DNA of 64,000 nt, taken from Paraburkholderia susongensis (GTDB lineage: Bacteria > Pseudomonadota > Gammaproteobacteria > Burkholderiales > Burkholderiaceae). The position numbers and the translations under genes were made by a program. The stretch lies in NCBI RefSeq assembly GCF_900177725.1, contig NZ_FXAT01000006.1, positions 62,001-126,000 of the forward strand, written 5' to 3'. The notes beneath the pieces are model-generated. The model did not search any database, was not told the origin of the DNA, and saw only the letters and a program-made list of their open reading frames with translations. This document shows positions 49,515 through 57,426 of the stretch, one piece after another (the first letter of the stretch is position 1; each line of letters opens with the position of its first letter).

Positions 49515-51035
49515 CTAGTCGACATAAGCGTTGCGAAGATCGATCCGGCCGTCCGCGTTGGGCGTCCAGCCCTTGAGTCGGGCGTTCACGCCATAAATGT
49601 CCTGAGGCAGCCAGAGAAAGATCCAGGGCGCATCCGCGTTCACGAGCACCTGGACCTTGCGGTAAAGCTCGGCGCGCTTTGCCGGATCGACTTCTTTCGA
49701 GGCGGCATGCAGGAGTGCGTCGACTTTGGGATTGGAATAGCCGGCAGCATTGCCACGGCCGCCCGTCGTTAAGGTTGGATCGAGGATGCCTTCGGGATCG
49801 AGGCCAGCGTCGCCCCAGGACGTGAACCACATATCGCCGCCCCCCTTGTCCTTCGAACTCCATTTCGCCTTGAGCACCGACCCTTCGCCGACCGCCACTT
49901 TCGTGCGTATGCCCACTTTGGTCAGCAGCGAAGCGATGACTTCGCCTTCGTCTTCGAATGCACCCTCGACGTCGAGCGTCGCGTCGACGCCATTGGGGTA
50001 GCCCGCCTCCGCAAGAAGCTGCTTCGCCTTTTCGCGGTCGTAGTCGTATGCGGGCAACGCCGCATTGAAGCCGAAAGCGTCGGGACTGAGCGGGCCGTTC
50101 AGCGCGACCGCCTTTCCCTCCAGAATCCTGTCGATGACGAGCTTTCTGTCGATGGCGTAGTTAGCCGCCTTGCGCACCCGTGGGTCGTTGAATGGCGGCT
50201 TCGTATTGTTCAGGGCGACGAAGAAGGTCCGGGTGCCGTTGACGGTCACCACCTTCGTGTCTTTGTTGGCTTGCACTTCCTTGATGCTGTGAGCGGGCAG
50301 GTCGTTGATGAGGTCGACGCTGCCAGCCAGCAGCGCCGCCACGCGCGAAGCGCTTTCGGGAATGATCTGGAAAATCGCGCGTGTGGATTTCGCCGGGCCG
50401 AATGGCGGCGTGGCGCCGCCATAGTAGCCGTCGAATCGCTCCATGATGATCGAGTCGTCCCGGTTCCAGGCGACGAGCCTGAACGGTCCCGTGCCGTCTT
50501 CCTTCGTAGCCATGCCGGACGTGTGGACGGCGTCGGCGAACTTCTCGCTGACAACCGACTGGAACGGCAGCATGGCGGGCAGGCTCGGCCACGGCCTTGC
50601 GAGTATGAACCGTACGGTATCCTTATCGACTACCTGAACTTCCTTGAGCGGGCCAAGCAGGCCTGCACGCGGGCTAGTCTGGCCGTCCAGCGCGCCGACC
50701 CGGGTCAGGCGATCGAAGGTGAACTTCACGTCCTCCGCCGTCATCGGCGCGCCGCTGTGAAATCTGACGTTATGGCGCAGCTTGAATTCATATGTCGTCG
50801 CGTCGATCTGCTTCCATGACGCAGCGAGTTGCGGGATGACGTGGGCGTGGCCGTCGCTCGTCAGCAGCCCGTCATACATGTTGTCGAGAATGACCTCCGT
50901 TTCCCGCTTGCGATAGTTGCCCGGATCCATCGTGAGCGCGTCGAGCGTATAGCCGACCCGTATGTCGTGAGCCCCCCATGCCGCGGGCGGCGCGATGGCG
51001 GCGGCCATCGTCAGCATTGCGGCAACGCTCTTCAA
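49515..51035 (-). CDS. dipeptide-type ABC transporter substrate-binding protein
   Basis: An about 506-aa SBP_bac_5 family protein. LTMDPGNYRKRETEVILDNMYDGLL and VRFHSGAPMTAEDVKFTFDRL are family hallmarks. I prefer TTG 51035, which has AGGA ten bases upstream and gives a clean signal peptide (KSVAAMLTMAAAIAPPAAWGA). ATG 51074 is an alternative that adds 13 residues but lacks a ribosome site. The family binds peptides, but also opines, sugars or other organic molecules. Linkage to AtuA-like and DUF4387 genes suggests a non-peptide carbon source. Confidence 0.9.
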   Translation of the reverse strand: MKSVAAMLTMAAAIAPPAAWGAHDIRVGYTLDALTMDPGNYRKRETEVILDNMYDGLLTSDGHAHVIPQLAASWKQIDATTYEFKLRHNVRFHSGAPMTAEDVKFTFDRLTRVGALDGQTSPRAGLLGPLKEVQVVDKDTVRFILARPWPSLPAMLPFQSVVSEKFADAVHTSGMATKEDGTGPFRLVAWNRDDSIIMERFDGYYGGATPPFGPAKSTRAIFQIIPESASRVAALLAGSVDLINDLPAHSIKEVQANKDTKVVTVNGTRTFFVALNNTKPPFNDPRVRKAANYAIDRKLVIDRILEGKAVALNGPLSPDAFGFNAALPAYDYDREKAKQLLAEAGYPNGVDATLDVEGAFEDEGEVIASLLTKVGIRTKVAVGEGSVLKAKWSSKDKGGGDMWFTSWGDAGLDPEGILDPTLTTGGRGNAAGYSNPKVDALLHAASKEVDPAKRAELYRKVQVLVNADAPWIFLWLPQDIYGVNARLKGWTPNADGRIDLRNAYVD

Positions 51036-51265
51036 TGTTCTCAATTCCTGTCTCCATGCCTCGCACCCATTCATGGCGTGCTGTCCAATCATCGGGTGCC
51101 AGTCGGTGCAATGTATGGCGCCTTTCCCGTTCTCAATGCCATTTGCCATTGAGAGCGGGAAGGGCGCGTATTTATCGTGAACTGCGAATGCTAGAGCCGC
51201 CTCCTGTGTTGCGTGAATGCGAGCAAACAACGGTTGATCTGCCCAACCGCCGGGTTGCGTCCGCT

Positions 51266-51586
51266 TTAGCCGGGCACGTCAATATCGAGTAACGGCGCGT
51301 ATTGCTGGGCGCCGAAAATATCGCCATCACCGGCGCAACCGCTCGGCCGATGGCGAATGATCGTGAATTTGATCGCGAAACCCGGATCGTATTCGACGAA
51401 ATCGGAAATGCGTGCGGACGGAATGCGGTAAAGCGATGCCACGCTTTCTCGCGTGAGCACACGTGAAGTCTTGACGTGCTCGTAGGTTTCGCGCTCGCGA
51501 AAGATGATGTCGAAGGTAATCTTGTTGACCCCCGCATTCTTGCTGCGGATGGTCTTGGCGAGTTCGCTAAGTTTCTGGATGGCCAT
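51266..51586 (-). CDS. DUF4387 domain protein, partner of the AtuA-like protein
   Basis: A 106-aa small protein matching the DUF4387 pattern: LSELAKTIRSKNAGVNKITFDIIFRE, TSRVLTRESVASLYRIP and IKFTIIRHRPSG with a C-terminal GAQQYAPLLDIDV. DUF4387 proteins are usually encoded directly after, or fused to, AtuA-family (DUF1446) proteins, exactly as here (17 bp gap). The ATG is at 51586. Its chemistry is not known to me; it is presumably the small subunit of a heteromeric enzyme. Confidence 0.85.
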   Translation of the reverse strand: MAIQKLSELAKTIRSKNAGVNKITFDIIFRERETYEHVKTSRVLTRESVASLYRIPSARISDFVEYDPGFAIKFTIIRHRPSGCAGDGDIFGAQQYAPLLDIDVPG

Positions 51587-51603
51587 GGCAAGGGTGCTCC
51601 GCG

Positions 51604-52965
51604 TCAGGCGCCGACGTCGATCAGGTGAGTGGGGAAGAGTTCCATGGCGTTGTCCACGGCCACGGTGTGGTTGAGCGTCCAACGGTAGTCCGGGCTCGCG
51701 TGCAGCACCTCGTCGAGCGGAAAGGACACCGAGCCGGCGGTGCCCTTGACGTTGTCGAGCCGGGCATAGAACATCTGGCGCAGGCCCGTGAGCGTGACCT
51801 CTTTCGCCATCTCGGCCGTGGGCGCCACGCCCTGCACGAGAATGCAGAGTTCATGGCCGGGCCGGTCGCGCAACGGTTCGAGTTCGCCCATCACGCCGTC
51901 GCGTCCGTACACGTTGTAGTGCAGCGCATAGCCGGTGTCGCCGAAACGCGCCTGCACCTGCGCGCGCGCCCACGCCATGACCTGGTCCACATTCGCGATC
52001 GTATAGGGGTCGCGAATGCCGCAGATGCCGACAAAACGTTCACCCATCTTGCCCGAGCCTTCGAGCTTCACATGCACCTTTTCGGAAGGGATGAAGCGCG
52101 CGCCGGTGACGCGCGTCGTGCGATCGGTGAATTGCTCGTAACGGCACTCCTTCATATCGAGCTTGCCGCCCGCGAAGAATTCGCCGAACGGATCGGAGCG
52201 CTCATACATCGCGTGCCCCGCCACCGAGGCCACCGTGCAGCGCTGCGCGGGCAACATGGCGGTCACCTTCACATCTTCCTGGGAAATCTCGCCTAGCACC
52301 GTCTCCTTGCCGCCATAGGGCTCGGCGCAAAACGACGCGCATTCCAGAACCTTGCCGAGGTAGTACGCGTTGTCAGCCGAAAAACCGTGATGCAGCGCGG
52401 GGGCCGCGAATAACGCAGCATCCGAGCTGCGTCCGCCGATGATCACGTCGGCACCCTGACGCAGCAGTTCGAGGTATGGATGCACGCCCGCCATCGCGAC
52501 GATGCGATCGGTCGCGTCCAGTTCTGATTCGATGAGATCGTCAAAGCCGTCCAGACCCGCGACGGTTTCTCCGCCGCGCAGCTTGCGCCGCAAATACTCC
52601 TTGTCGACTTCCGAATAGAAATAGCCGAGACGAAAACGCTCCAGCTGATGCTTGCGTGCGATCTCACGGATCATGCCGACATAGAGATCGACGCGGCTGT
52701 TCGAACCCGTATCGCCCGCCGAGCCGATGATCATCGGCACGCCGAGCTTGCGCGAAGCGAGGAGCATTTCCTCGAGGTCATGGTATTGCCACGCTTGCGG
52801 GCTCGTCGAGGTATCCGAACCGAGCGGCACGGGCCCCACGTCGTCGCTGCCGGAATCGGCGGCGATATAGTCCGGCCTCGCCGCCACGCCTCGATGGAAG
52901 CTTTCTGTGCGCAATGGGGCGAAGCCCAGGTGCCCGTTGGGGCAGATGATTTTGAGTGCTTGCAT
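51604..52965 (-). CDS. acyclic terpene utilization AtuA-like protein (DUF1446 family)
   Basis: A 453-aa protein of the DUF1446/AtuA family. Recognisable blocks are GSAGDTGSNSRVDLYVGMIREI, the glycine-rich VIIGGRSSDAALFAAPALHHGF and ECRYEQFTDRTTRVTGARFI. AtuA is required for growth on acyclic terpenes, but its reaction is not established. No other atu genes (carboxylase, citronellyl-CoA dehydrogenase) are present, so the substrate is probably different. ATG 52965 is the first conserved Met. It is the first gene behind the sigma-54 promoter at 53028 and precedes DUF4387 and the importer in one minus-strand unit. Confidence 0.85.
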   Translation of the reverse strand: MQALKIICPNGHLGFAPLRTESFHRGVAARPDYIAADSGSDDVGPVPLGSDTSTSPQAWQYHDLEEMLLASRKLGVPMIIGSAGDTGSNSRVDLYVGMIREIARKHQLERFRLGYFYSEVDKEYLRRKLRGGETVAGLDGFDDLIESELDATDRIVAMAGVHPYLELLRQGADVIIGGRSSDAALFAAPALHHGFSADNAYYLGKVLECASFCAEPYGGKETVLGEISQEDVKVTAMLPAQRCTVASVAGHAMYERSDPFGEFFAGGKLDMKECRYEQFTDRTTRVTGARFIPSEKVHVKLEGSGKMGERFVGICGIRDPYTIANVDQVMAWARAQVQARFGDTGYALHYNVYGRDGVMGELEPLRDRPGHELCILVQGVAPTAEMAKEVTLTGLRQMFYARLDNVKGTAGSVSFPLDEVLHASPDYRWTLNHTVAVDNAMELFPTHLIDVGA

Positions 52966-53027
52966 GAACGTAATCGTCTCCGCATTGAGTCGTATGCCAC
53001 GGCTGATAGTGACCGCGACACCTAAAA

Positions 53028-53043
53028 AGCAACACCTATGCCA
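53028..53043 (-). promoter_or_regulatory. sigma-54 (-24/-12) promoter of the AtuA-like operon
   Basis: Read on the minus strand the sequence is TGGCAT-AGGTG-TTGCT, against the consensus TGGCAC-N5-TTGCW. It differs at one base and keeps the invariant GG-N10-GC. It lies 63 bp upstream of the AtuA-like start codon, leaving about 50 bases of leader. A sigma-54 activator with the GAFTGA loop is encoded next to it at 53190. Confidence 0.8.
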
Positions 53044-53096
53044 TGTGTTGACGACCCTGCTACGGCGCGATTGAGCACGATTTGCGGGCCACTCAT

Positions 53097-53132
53097 CGTA
53101 GCGTGACGCGTGGATTTCGCACGCACGCTGCG
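53097..53132. promoter_or_regulatory. candidate enhancer site for the sigma-54 activator
   Basis: CGTAGCGTG (53097-53105) and CACGCTGCG (53124-53132) are inverted with 8 of 9 positions matching and 18 bases between. The centre is about 80 bp upstream of the -24/-12 element, the usual place for an enhancer-binding protein site. Assignment to the adjacent regulator is inference. Confidence 0.4.
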
Positions 53133-53189
53133 TGGTCTGAGTGAAATTCACGCGCCCCAACCGCGGTGGCGAGCGCGGTGGGGCGGCAC

Positions 53190-54188
53190 TCAGCGGTTGC
53201 CGATCTTCGACATCTGGTGGCGCAATGCATGCCGCGACAAACCCAGTTCGCGCGCAGCCATGCTCAGGTTGCCGCCCGTGTGTGCGAGGGTGGACTGGAT
53301 GAGCGCGCGCTGGAACTCGGCAGTCGCCTCGTGGAATGACATGCCGCGAAAATCGGTGAGCCCGGAGCCATCATTCGCCAGCGTTCCGGTGGTGGCCACC
53401 TCGCGTGATGGCACCACTTCCCTGAGGATGCGTTGGGGCAGATGCTTGACGAGAACGCGATTCTCGTCTTCGAGCACGAAGATGCGTTCGAGCAGGTTTT
53501 CGAGTTCGCGGACATTTCCCGGCCAGGCATAAGCGCGGAAAATGGCCTCGACATCGGGCTCGAGACCGACGATGGCGCGTTCGTAGCGGGCGTTGAACTT
53601 GCGAATGAACTGTTCGGTGAGAATGAAGATGTCGTCGCCTCGCTCGCGCAACGGCGGCAAATTGATGGAGACAACCTGCAGTCGATAATAGAGGTCTTCC
53701 CTGAAGCGTCCGTTTTTGACCTCGTTGAACAGGATCTTGTTGGTAGCCGCAACGAAGCGCACGTCCACCTCGATGGGCTCCACGGCGCCCACGCGACGAA
53801 AGCGTGTGGTATCGAGCAGGCTGAGCAGCTTCGCCTGAAGCACGAGATCCATCTCGCGGATTTCGTCGAGAAAAACGGTACCACCGTTCGCCGCCTCGAT
53901 CAGGCCGCTCTTCTTCGCCGCCGCGCCGGTGAACGCGCCTTTCTCGTGCCCGAAAAGCTCGGACTCCACGAGTTCGGCCGGTATGGCGGCGCAATTCAGA
54001 TCGATGAAAGCCTGCTGGGCGCGATGCGACTGCTGGTGGAGCATGCGCGCCACCAGCCCTTTGCCGGTGCCGGTCTCCCCGTAAATCAGCACGCTCTTGA
54101 CCCGGCTCTGCGCGATGCGAGTAATGAGCCGCCGCGCTTCGATAATGGTGGGGTGCTCTCCGAATAACTCGCCTTGCCAGGCGGTCAT
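53190..54188 (-). CDS. sigma-54-dependent transcriptional activator (AAA+ and Fis-type HTH, no sensor domain)
   Basis: A 332-aa enhancer-binding protein. Walker A is GETGTGKGLVA, the sigma-54 contact loop GAFTGA is in ELFGHEKGAFTGAAAKK, Walker B is GGTVFLDEI and the Arg finger region is FREDLYYRL. The C-terminal Fis-type helix-turn-helix is GGNLSMAARELGLSRHALRHQM. The AAA+ domain begins almost at residue 8 (FGEHPTIIEA), so there is no receiver, PAS or GAF domain, as in PspF. Control is therefore likely through a partner protein or expression level. It is the neighbour of the sigma-54 promoter of the AtuA-like operon. Confidence 0.94.
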   Translation of the reverse strand: MTAWQGELFGEHPTIIEARRLITRIAQSRVKSVLIYGETGTGKGLVARMLHQQSHRAQQAFIDLNCAAIPAELVESELFGHEKGAFTGAAAKKSGLIEAANGGTVFLDEIREMDLVLQAKLLSLLDTTRFRRVGAVEPIEVDVRFVAATNKILFNEVKNGRFREDLYYRLQVVSINLPPLRERGDDIFILTEQFIRKFNARYERAIVGLEPDVEAIFRAYAWPGNVRELENLLERIFVLEDENRVLVKHLPQRILREVVPSREVATTGTLANDGSGLTDFRGMSFHEATAEFQRALIQSTLAHTGGNLSMAARELGLSRHALRHQMSKIGNR

Positions 54189-54645
54189 GATATGGGCTCC
54201 AGTTGGCTATTGAGTTGCCTACCATAGCATGGGGGAATGCATGAAACGGCACTGATGGCTCAAGGTCGCAGGGGATCGGGCGCGAAGGCGGTGGTGGAGT
54301 TGCCGGTAGCGTTTTATCGGGAGCTGGATGGATAGTCACTTACTGGGGCGCTTTAAATAATTTATATGGATGTCTAACTATTCTGCGTAATGATTGTGAG
54401 TTTCAGTGTGTCAAGCGCAAAAGCTCCAGCTACGCCATTTGGACTTTGCGCAGATACGACATTACAGCTTTGCCGCTACAAACGATTTTGTTGATAATTT
54501 ATCTTATGTAAAATTATGCTGGATGTTGAAGACCACCTGCTTAGCCAAATATTGACGGAAATCAGGACCGACCTCGTCTGACTGTGCCTTATTGCTATCC
54601 TCATGGCCTGCAGCAGCCACCAGCCGACACGCTTGCGACCCGTCG
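54189..54645. other. 457-bp AT-rich gap without a supportable gene
   Basis: Short frames here have no ribosome sites or family patterns. The part about 54340-54540 is AT-rich (for example TTGTTGATAATTTATC) and contrasts with the GC-rich neighbours. This fits a junction where the ccdAB pair entered, or the promoter region of that pair. No tRNA or attachment repeat is visible. Confidence 0.45.
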
Positions 54646-54671
54646 ATCATGTGCAGCATAATGCACATGAT
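54646..54671. promoter_or_regulatory. palindromic operator of ccdAB
   Basis: ATCATGTGCA-GCATAA-TGCACATGAT is a perfect 10-bp inverted repeat lying 19 bp before the antitoxin start at 54691. Its position and strength suit autoregulation by the CcdA/CcdB complex. It partly overlaps a possible alternative start region. Confidence 0.65.
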
Positions 54672-54690
54672 ATGCAACATGGAGCCGCAC

Positions 54691-54933
54691 ATGGGCAAAG
54701 CACTCGAAGTTCGACCGCGTAAATCCACCAACGTCACCTTGCCGCCTGAGGTGCTGGAGCGGGCCAAGCAGCTTGGCATTAATCTTTCGCGGGCGAGCGA
54801 GCGCGGCGTGCGCGAAGAAATCCAGGAGGCGGAGGCGCGCCGTTGGGCGGATGATAACGCCGAGTTGGTTGCTGCTTACACTGCGATGGTCGATCGCGAC
54901 GGGCTTCCGCTCGCGAAACACAGGACGTTTTAA
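54691..54933 (+). CDS. ccdA: type II antitoxin, CcdA family
   Basis: An 80-aa antitoxin. The N-terminal ribbon-helix-helix is KSTNVTLPPEVLERAKQLGI followed by NLSRASERGVREEI. The C-terminal acidic toxin-binding tail, AEARRWADDNAELVAAYTAM, ends in DGLPLAKHRTF, the usual CcdA ending. ATG 54691 has GGAG six bases upstream; ATG 54679 or earlier starts are less likely. Its stop overlaps the toxin start (TAATG), the classical coupled arrangement. It neutralises CcdB and represses the operon. Confidence 0.92.
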   Translation: MGKALEVRPRKSTNVTLPPEVLERAKQLGINLSRASERGVREEIQEAEARRWADDNAELVAAYTAMVDRDGLPLAKHRTF

Positions 54934-55253
54934 TGGCCCGGTTTGATCTCTACACGAACCCCGACATTGAGACGCGCAAACTTGCACCTTACCTGGTCGA
55001 CGTGCAAAGCACTCACGTCGGTATTTTGCCGACGCGCATCGTGATTCCTCTGCGACCTGTCCGACATCTCGCCTTCTCCGGCAAACCATCCGACCTGCTT
55101 CCCGTTTTCGACGTCGACGGTCAGGAATGCTTCCTTGATACGCCTGGAATGAGCGCGGTCCCTTTGAACGCTCTCGGCAAGCGCATCGGTTCCCTTTCAG
55201 ATCGACGTGAAGCAGTCCTCGCGGCGCTCGACCGGATCTTCGGCGCATACTGA
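54933..55253 (+). CDS. ccdB: type II toxin, CcdB family
   Basis: A 106-aa CcdB-type toxin. The shared blocks are LVDVQSTHVGILPTRIVIPL, LLPVFDVDGQECFLDTPGMSAVP and IGSLSDRREAVLAALDRIF. F-plasmid CcdB poisons DNA gyrase with its last residues Trp-Gly-Ile. Here the end is F-G-A-Y, so the aromatic tip is replaced, as in many chromosomal homologues, and gyrase poisoning may be weak or altered. It starts one base inside the ccdA stop. Confidence 0.92.
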   Translation: MARFDLYTNPDIETRKLAPYLVDVQSTHVGILPTRIVIPLRPVRHLAFSGKPSDLLPVFDVDGQECFLDTPGMSAVPLNALGKRIGSLSDRREAVLAALDRIFGAY

Positions 55254-55298
55254 GCGATAACAGGACGGCTTTGTTCGAAAGCCACGATTGGAGATGCG

Positions 55299-55646
55299 AT
55301 GCAATTCGACAAACAACAGGAGCGGCTCAGGCAGAGTGGCACGACTATGCATCCTGGTCCGCGGAGCTTATTGGCGAAGGTGCTGGCCGTGGTAGTAGGT
55401 GCTGGGCTGCTCGTCGTGGGGTTCGCCGTTTCGCTTGTGATGTTGGCCGTGGTGCTTGGGGCGGGCATTGTGATCGGCGGTTTCGTCTGGTGGAAGACGC
55501 GCGATCTGCGCAAACAGCTTCGTGAGCAGGCAATGCGTGCGCAGGAGATGCACCAGCAGCAGGTGCGCGAGCGCGCGGGCCAGCGCATGGATATCGGCGA
55601 TGTGATCGAGGACGTCGAGTTCCACGACGAGAATCGACAGAAATAA
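55299..55646 (+). CDS. small membrane protein of unknown function
   Basis: A 115-aa protein. A short polar N-terminus is followed by about two closely spaced hydrophobic segments between LLAKVLAVVVGAGLLVVGFA and LAVVLGAGIVIGGFVWW. The C-terminal tail is charged, coiled-coil-like and Gln/Arg-rich (TRDLRKQLREQAMRAQEMHQ onward), ending DVEFHDENRQK. I recognise similar unnamed proteins in Burkholderia genomes but no function. ATG 55299 has GGAG nine bases upstream. It stands alone downstream of ccdB. Confidence 0.75.
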   Translation: MQFDKQQERLRQSGTTMHPGPRSLLAKVLAVVVGAGLLVVGFAVSLVMLAVVLGAGIVIGGFVWWKTRDLRKQLREQAMRAQEMHQQQVRERAGQRMDIGDVIEDVEFHDENRQK

Positions 55647-55689
55647 GCGCTGCACCGTGACTGCGCATGCGCCGCCGCGCTATCCACCA

Positions 55690-56181
55690 TCAGTTCCCGA
55701 TCGGCAACGACAAACCGAACTTCACGCGCGACATCACCACCATCGTTTCGAAATGGCGAATGTTTGGGTTTTGCCGAAACACGCGATTGGCAAATTCCTC
55801 GTAGTGATCGATGTCGCGCACCGAGATCAGCATCACGAAGTCGGCCCTTCCGGTCACGACGTAGCACTGCATGACTTCGGGCACCTCGTTGAGAAAACGC
55901 TTGAATTCGTCGAGCAGGTCGAGCCGCTCGCGCTCGACCTGCACCAGTACCCACATCATGATCGGCAAGCCGACCATGTGCGGTGCCAGCACCGAAGTGT
56001 CCTGCTGGATATAGCCCTCCTCGCGCAAGCGCTTGACGCGCCGCAAGCATGCGGGCGGGCTCAGATTGACCAGTGCGGCGAGCGCCTGATTGCTGATCTG
56101 GTTGTCGATCTGAAGCTGGACCAGAATGCGGCGATCGTAGTCGTCCAGCGGCGTCTCAGGTGCTTTGTTCATATTTTGCAT
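55690..56181 (-). CDS. Lrp/AsnC family transcriptional regulator
   Basis: A 163-aa Lrp/AsnC regulator. The helix-turn-helix is LDDYDRRILVQLQIDNQISN followed by QALAALVNLSPPACLRRVKRL. The RAM effector domain includes VMQCYVVTGRADFVMLISVRDIDHYEEF. It is divergent from the operon of binding protein, deformylase-like and aminotransferase genes, and probably controls it in response to an amino acid. The start may be ATG 56181 or ATG 56172; the only ribosome-like AAGG is three and twelve bases upstream respectively. ATTTGCA-like words lie in the intergenic region. Confidence 0.93.
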   Translation of the reverse strand: MQNMNKAPETPLDDYDRRILVQLQIDNQISNQALAALVNLSPPACLRRVKRLREEGYIQQDTSVLAPHMVGLPIMMWVLVQVERERLDLLDEFKRFLNEVPEVMQCYVVTGRADFVMLISVRDIDHYEEFANRVFRQNPNIRHFETMVVMSRVKFGLSLPIGN

Positions 56182-56222
56182 ATGCCTTGAAAAAGGAAAT
56201 CTGATTAATCAAACCTCGCCTT

Positions 56223-56257
56223 TGCAAATATTGGATTTCTCAAAGCCTCCCTAGAAT
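56223..56257 (+). promoter_or_regulatory. candidate promoter and Lrp site upstream of the binding-protein operon
   Basis: TTGGAT (56231-56236) and TAGAAT (56252-56257) form a possible -35/-10 pair with a short 15-bp spacer. TGCAAATA (56223-56230), the inverse of the ATTTGCA word found three times near 22007-22052, adjoins it. It lies in the 114-bp gap between the divergent Lrp and binding-protein starts. Confidence 0.35.
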
Positions 56258-56295
56258 CGTATCACCAGCTCATGATCGATTTCACGGAGAAAACC

Positions 56296-57426
56296 ATGCG
56301 GCACGCGCTCCTCACCCACACGCTCGCGCTGGCGTTCTGCTGCACCGGCGCGCAAGCGCAAACCGTCGTCACAATTGGCTATGCGGGCGCGCTCACCGGC
56401 GCTCAAGCTCATTTCGGCAAGGACAGCGAACGCGGTATCCGGCTGGCGATAGACGAGATCAACGCGTCGCATCCCGTGATCGGTGGCCAACCCGTGAAGT
56501 TCGAACTCGACGCGCAGGACGACGCGGCCGACCCGAAGACCGCCACCACGGTCGCGCAACGCTTCGCCGATCAGCACGTGAGCGCGGTGATCGGCCATCA
56601 GAATTCCGGCACCTCGATCGCCGTCGCGCAGATCTATGCCAGGGCGGGCATCGCCGAACTGACGCCGTCGGCGACCAGTCCGCAGTTCACGCATCTCGGG
56701 CTGCGCACCACGTTTCGCATGCTGGCGAACGACGACTTCCTCGGCGCGGCCGTGGCCCGCTATGCGAGCGCGAACCTGCACGCCAGCCGGATCGCGGTGA
56801 TGGACGACCGCACCGCGTACGGCCAGGGCATCGCGGACGTGTTCGTGCACGATGTCGGGGCGGAGGGCGCGCAGATCGTCGCGCGGGAATACACGACCGA
56901 TCAGGCCTTCGACTTCGCCGCGCCGCTGACCTTGATCAAGGGCAGGAGTCCGGACGCGATCTTCTACGGCGGCATGGACACGCAGGCTGGCCCGATGCTC
57001 AAGCAGATGCGCAAGTACAGAATCACCGCGCCGCTGCTCGGCGGCGACGGGTTGTGCACGCAGGAGATCATGCGGCTCGCCGGCGATGCGCTGAACGGCA
57101 ATCTGTACTGCGCGGACGGCGGCCGCAGTCTCGCGAAGATGCCGGGCGGCCCGGCGTTCCAGGCGAAATTCCAGGCACGCTACGGCGAACCGGTCCAGCT
57201 CTACGCACCCTACGCGTACGACGCGATGCAGGCGATCTATCACGCAATGCTCGACCAGCAGTCGAGCGCATCGGAGCGCGTGGTCGACGGTCTGCACCGG
57301 GTCGCGTTCGACGGTGTGACCGGGCGCGTGCAGTTCGACGAACATGGCGATCTGCTGCATCCCGCCGCGACCATCTCGACGTTCAGGGCCGGTCAGAAAC
57401 AGGCACTCACCGAGGTATCACAATGA
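56296..57426 (+). CDS. branched-chain amino-acid-type ABC transporter substrate-binding protein (orphan)
   Basis: A 376-aa periplasmic binding protein of the LivJ/K type. The signal peptide MRHALLTHTLALAFCCTGAQA is followed by QTVVTIGYAGALTGAQAHFGKDSERGIRLAIDEIN. ATG 56296 with ACGGAG upstream is preferred over 56272, since it starts the signal peptide directly. No permease or ATPase genes follow. Instead its stop overlaps the start of a deformylase-like gene (ATGA). It may use another transporter's membrane parts, such as the LivHMGF-like set elsewhere in the window. Confidence 0.92.
   Translation: MRHALLTHTLALAFCCTGAQAQTVVTIGYAGALTGAQAHFGKDSERGIRLAIDEINASHPVIGGQPVKFELDAQDDAADPKTATTVAQRFADQHVSAVIGHQNSGTSIAVAQIYARAGIAELTPSATSPQFTHLGLRTTFRMLANDDFLGAAVARYASANLHASRIAVMDDRTAYGQGIADVFVHDVGAEGAQIVAREYTTDQAFDFAAPLTLIKGRSPDAIFYGGMDTQAGPMLKQMRKYRITAPLLGGDGLCTQEIMRLAGDALNGNLYCADGGRSLAKMPGGPAFQAKFQARYGEPVQLYAPYAYDAMQAIYHAMLDQQSSASERVVDGLHRVAFDGVTGRVQFDEHGDLLHPAATISTFRAGQKQALTEVSQ

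Noticed and set aside
54504..54779. Minus-strand frame across the ccdAB promoter
   Set aside because: It is antisense to ccdA and contains the palindromic operator; no family pattern.
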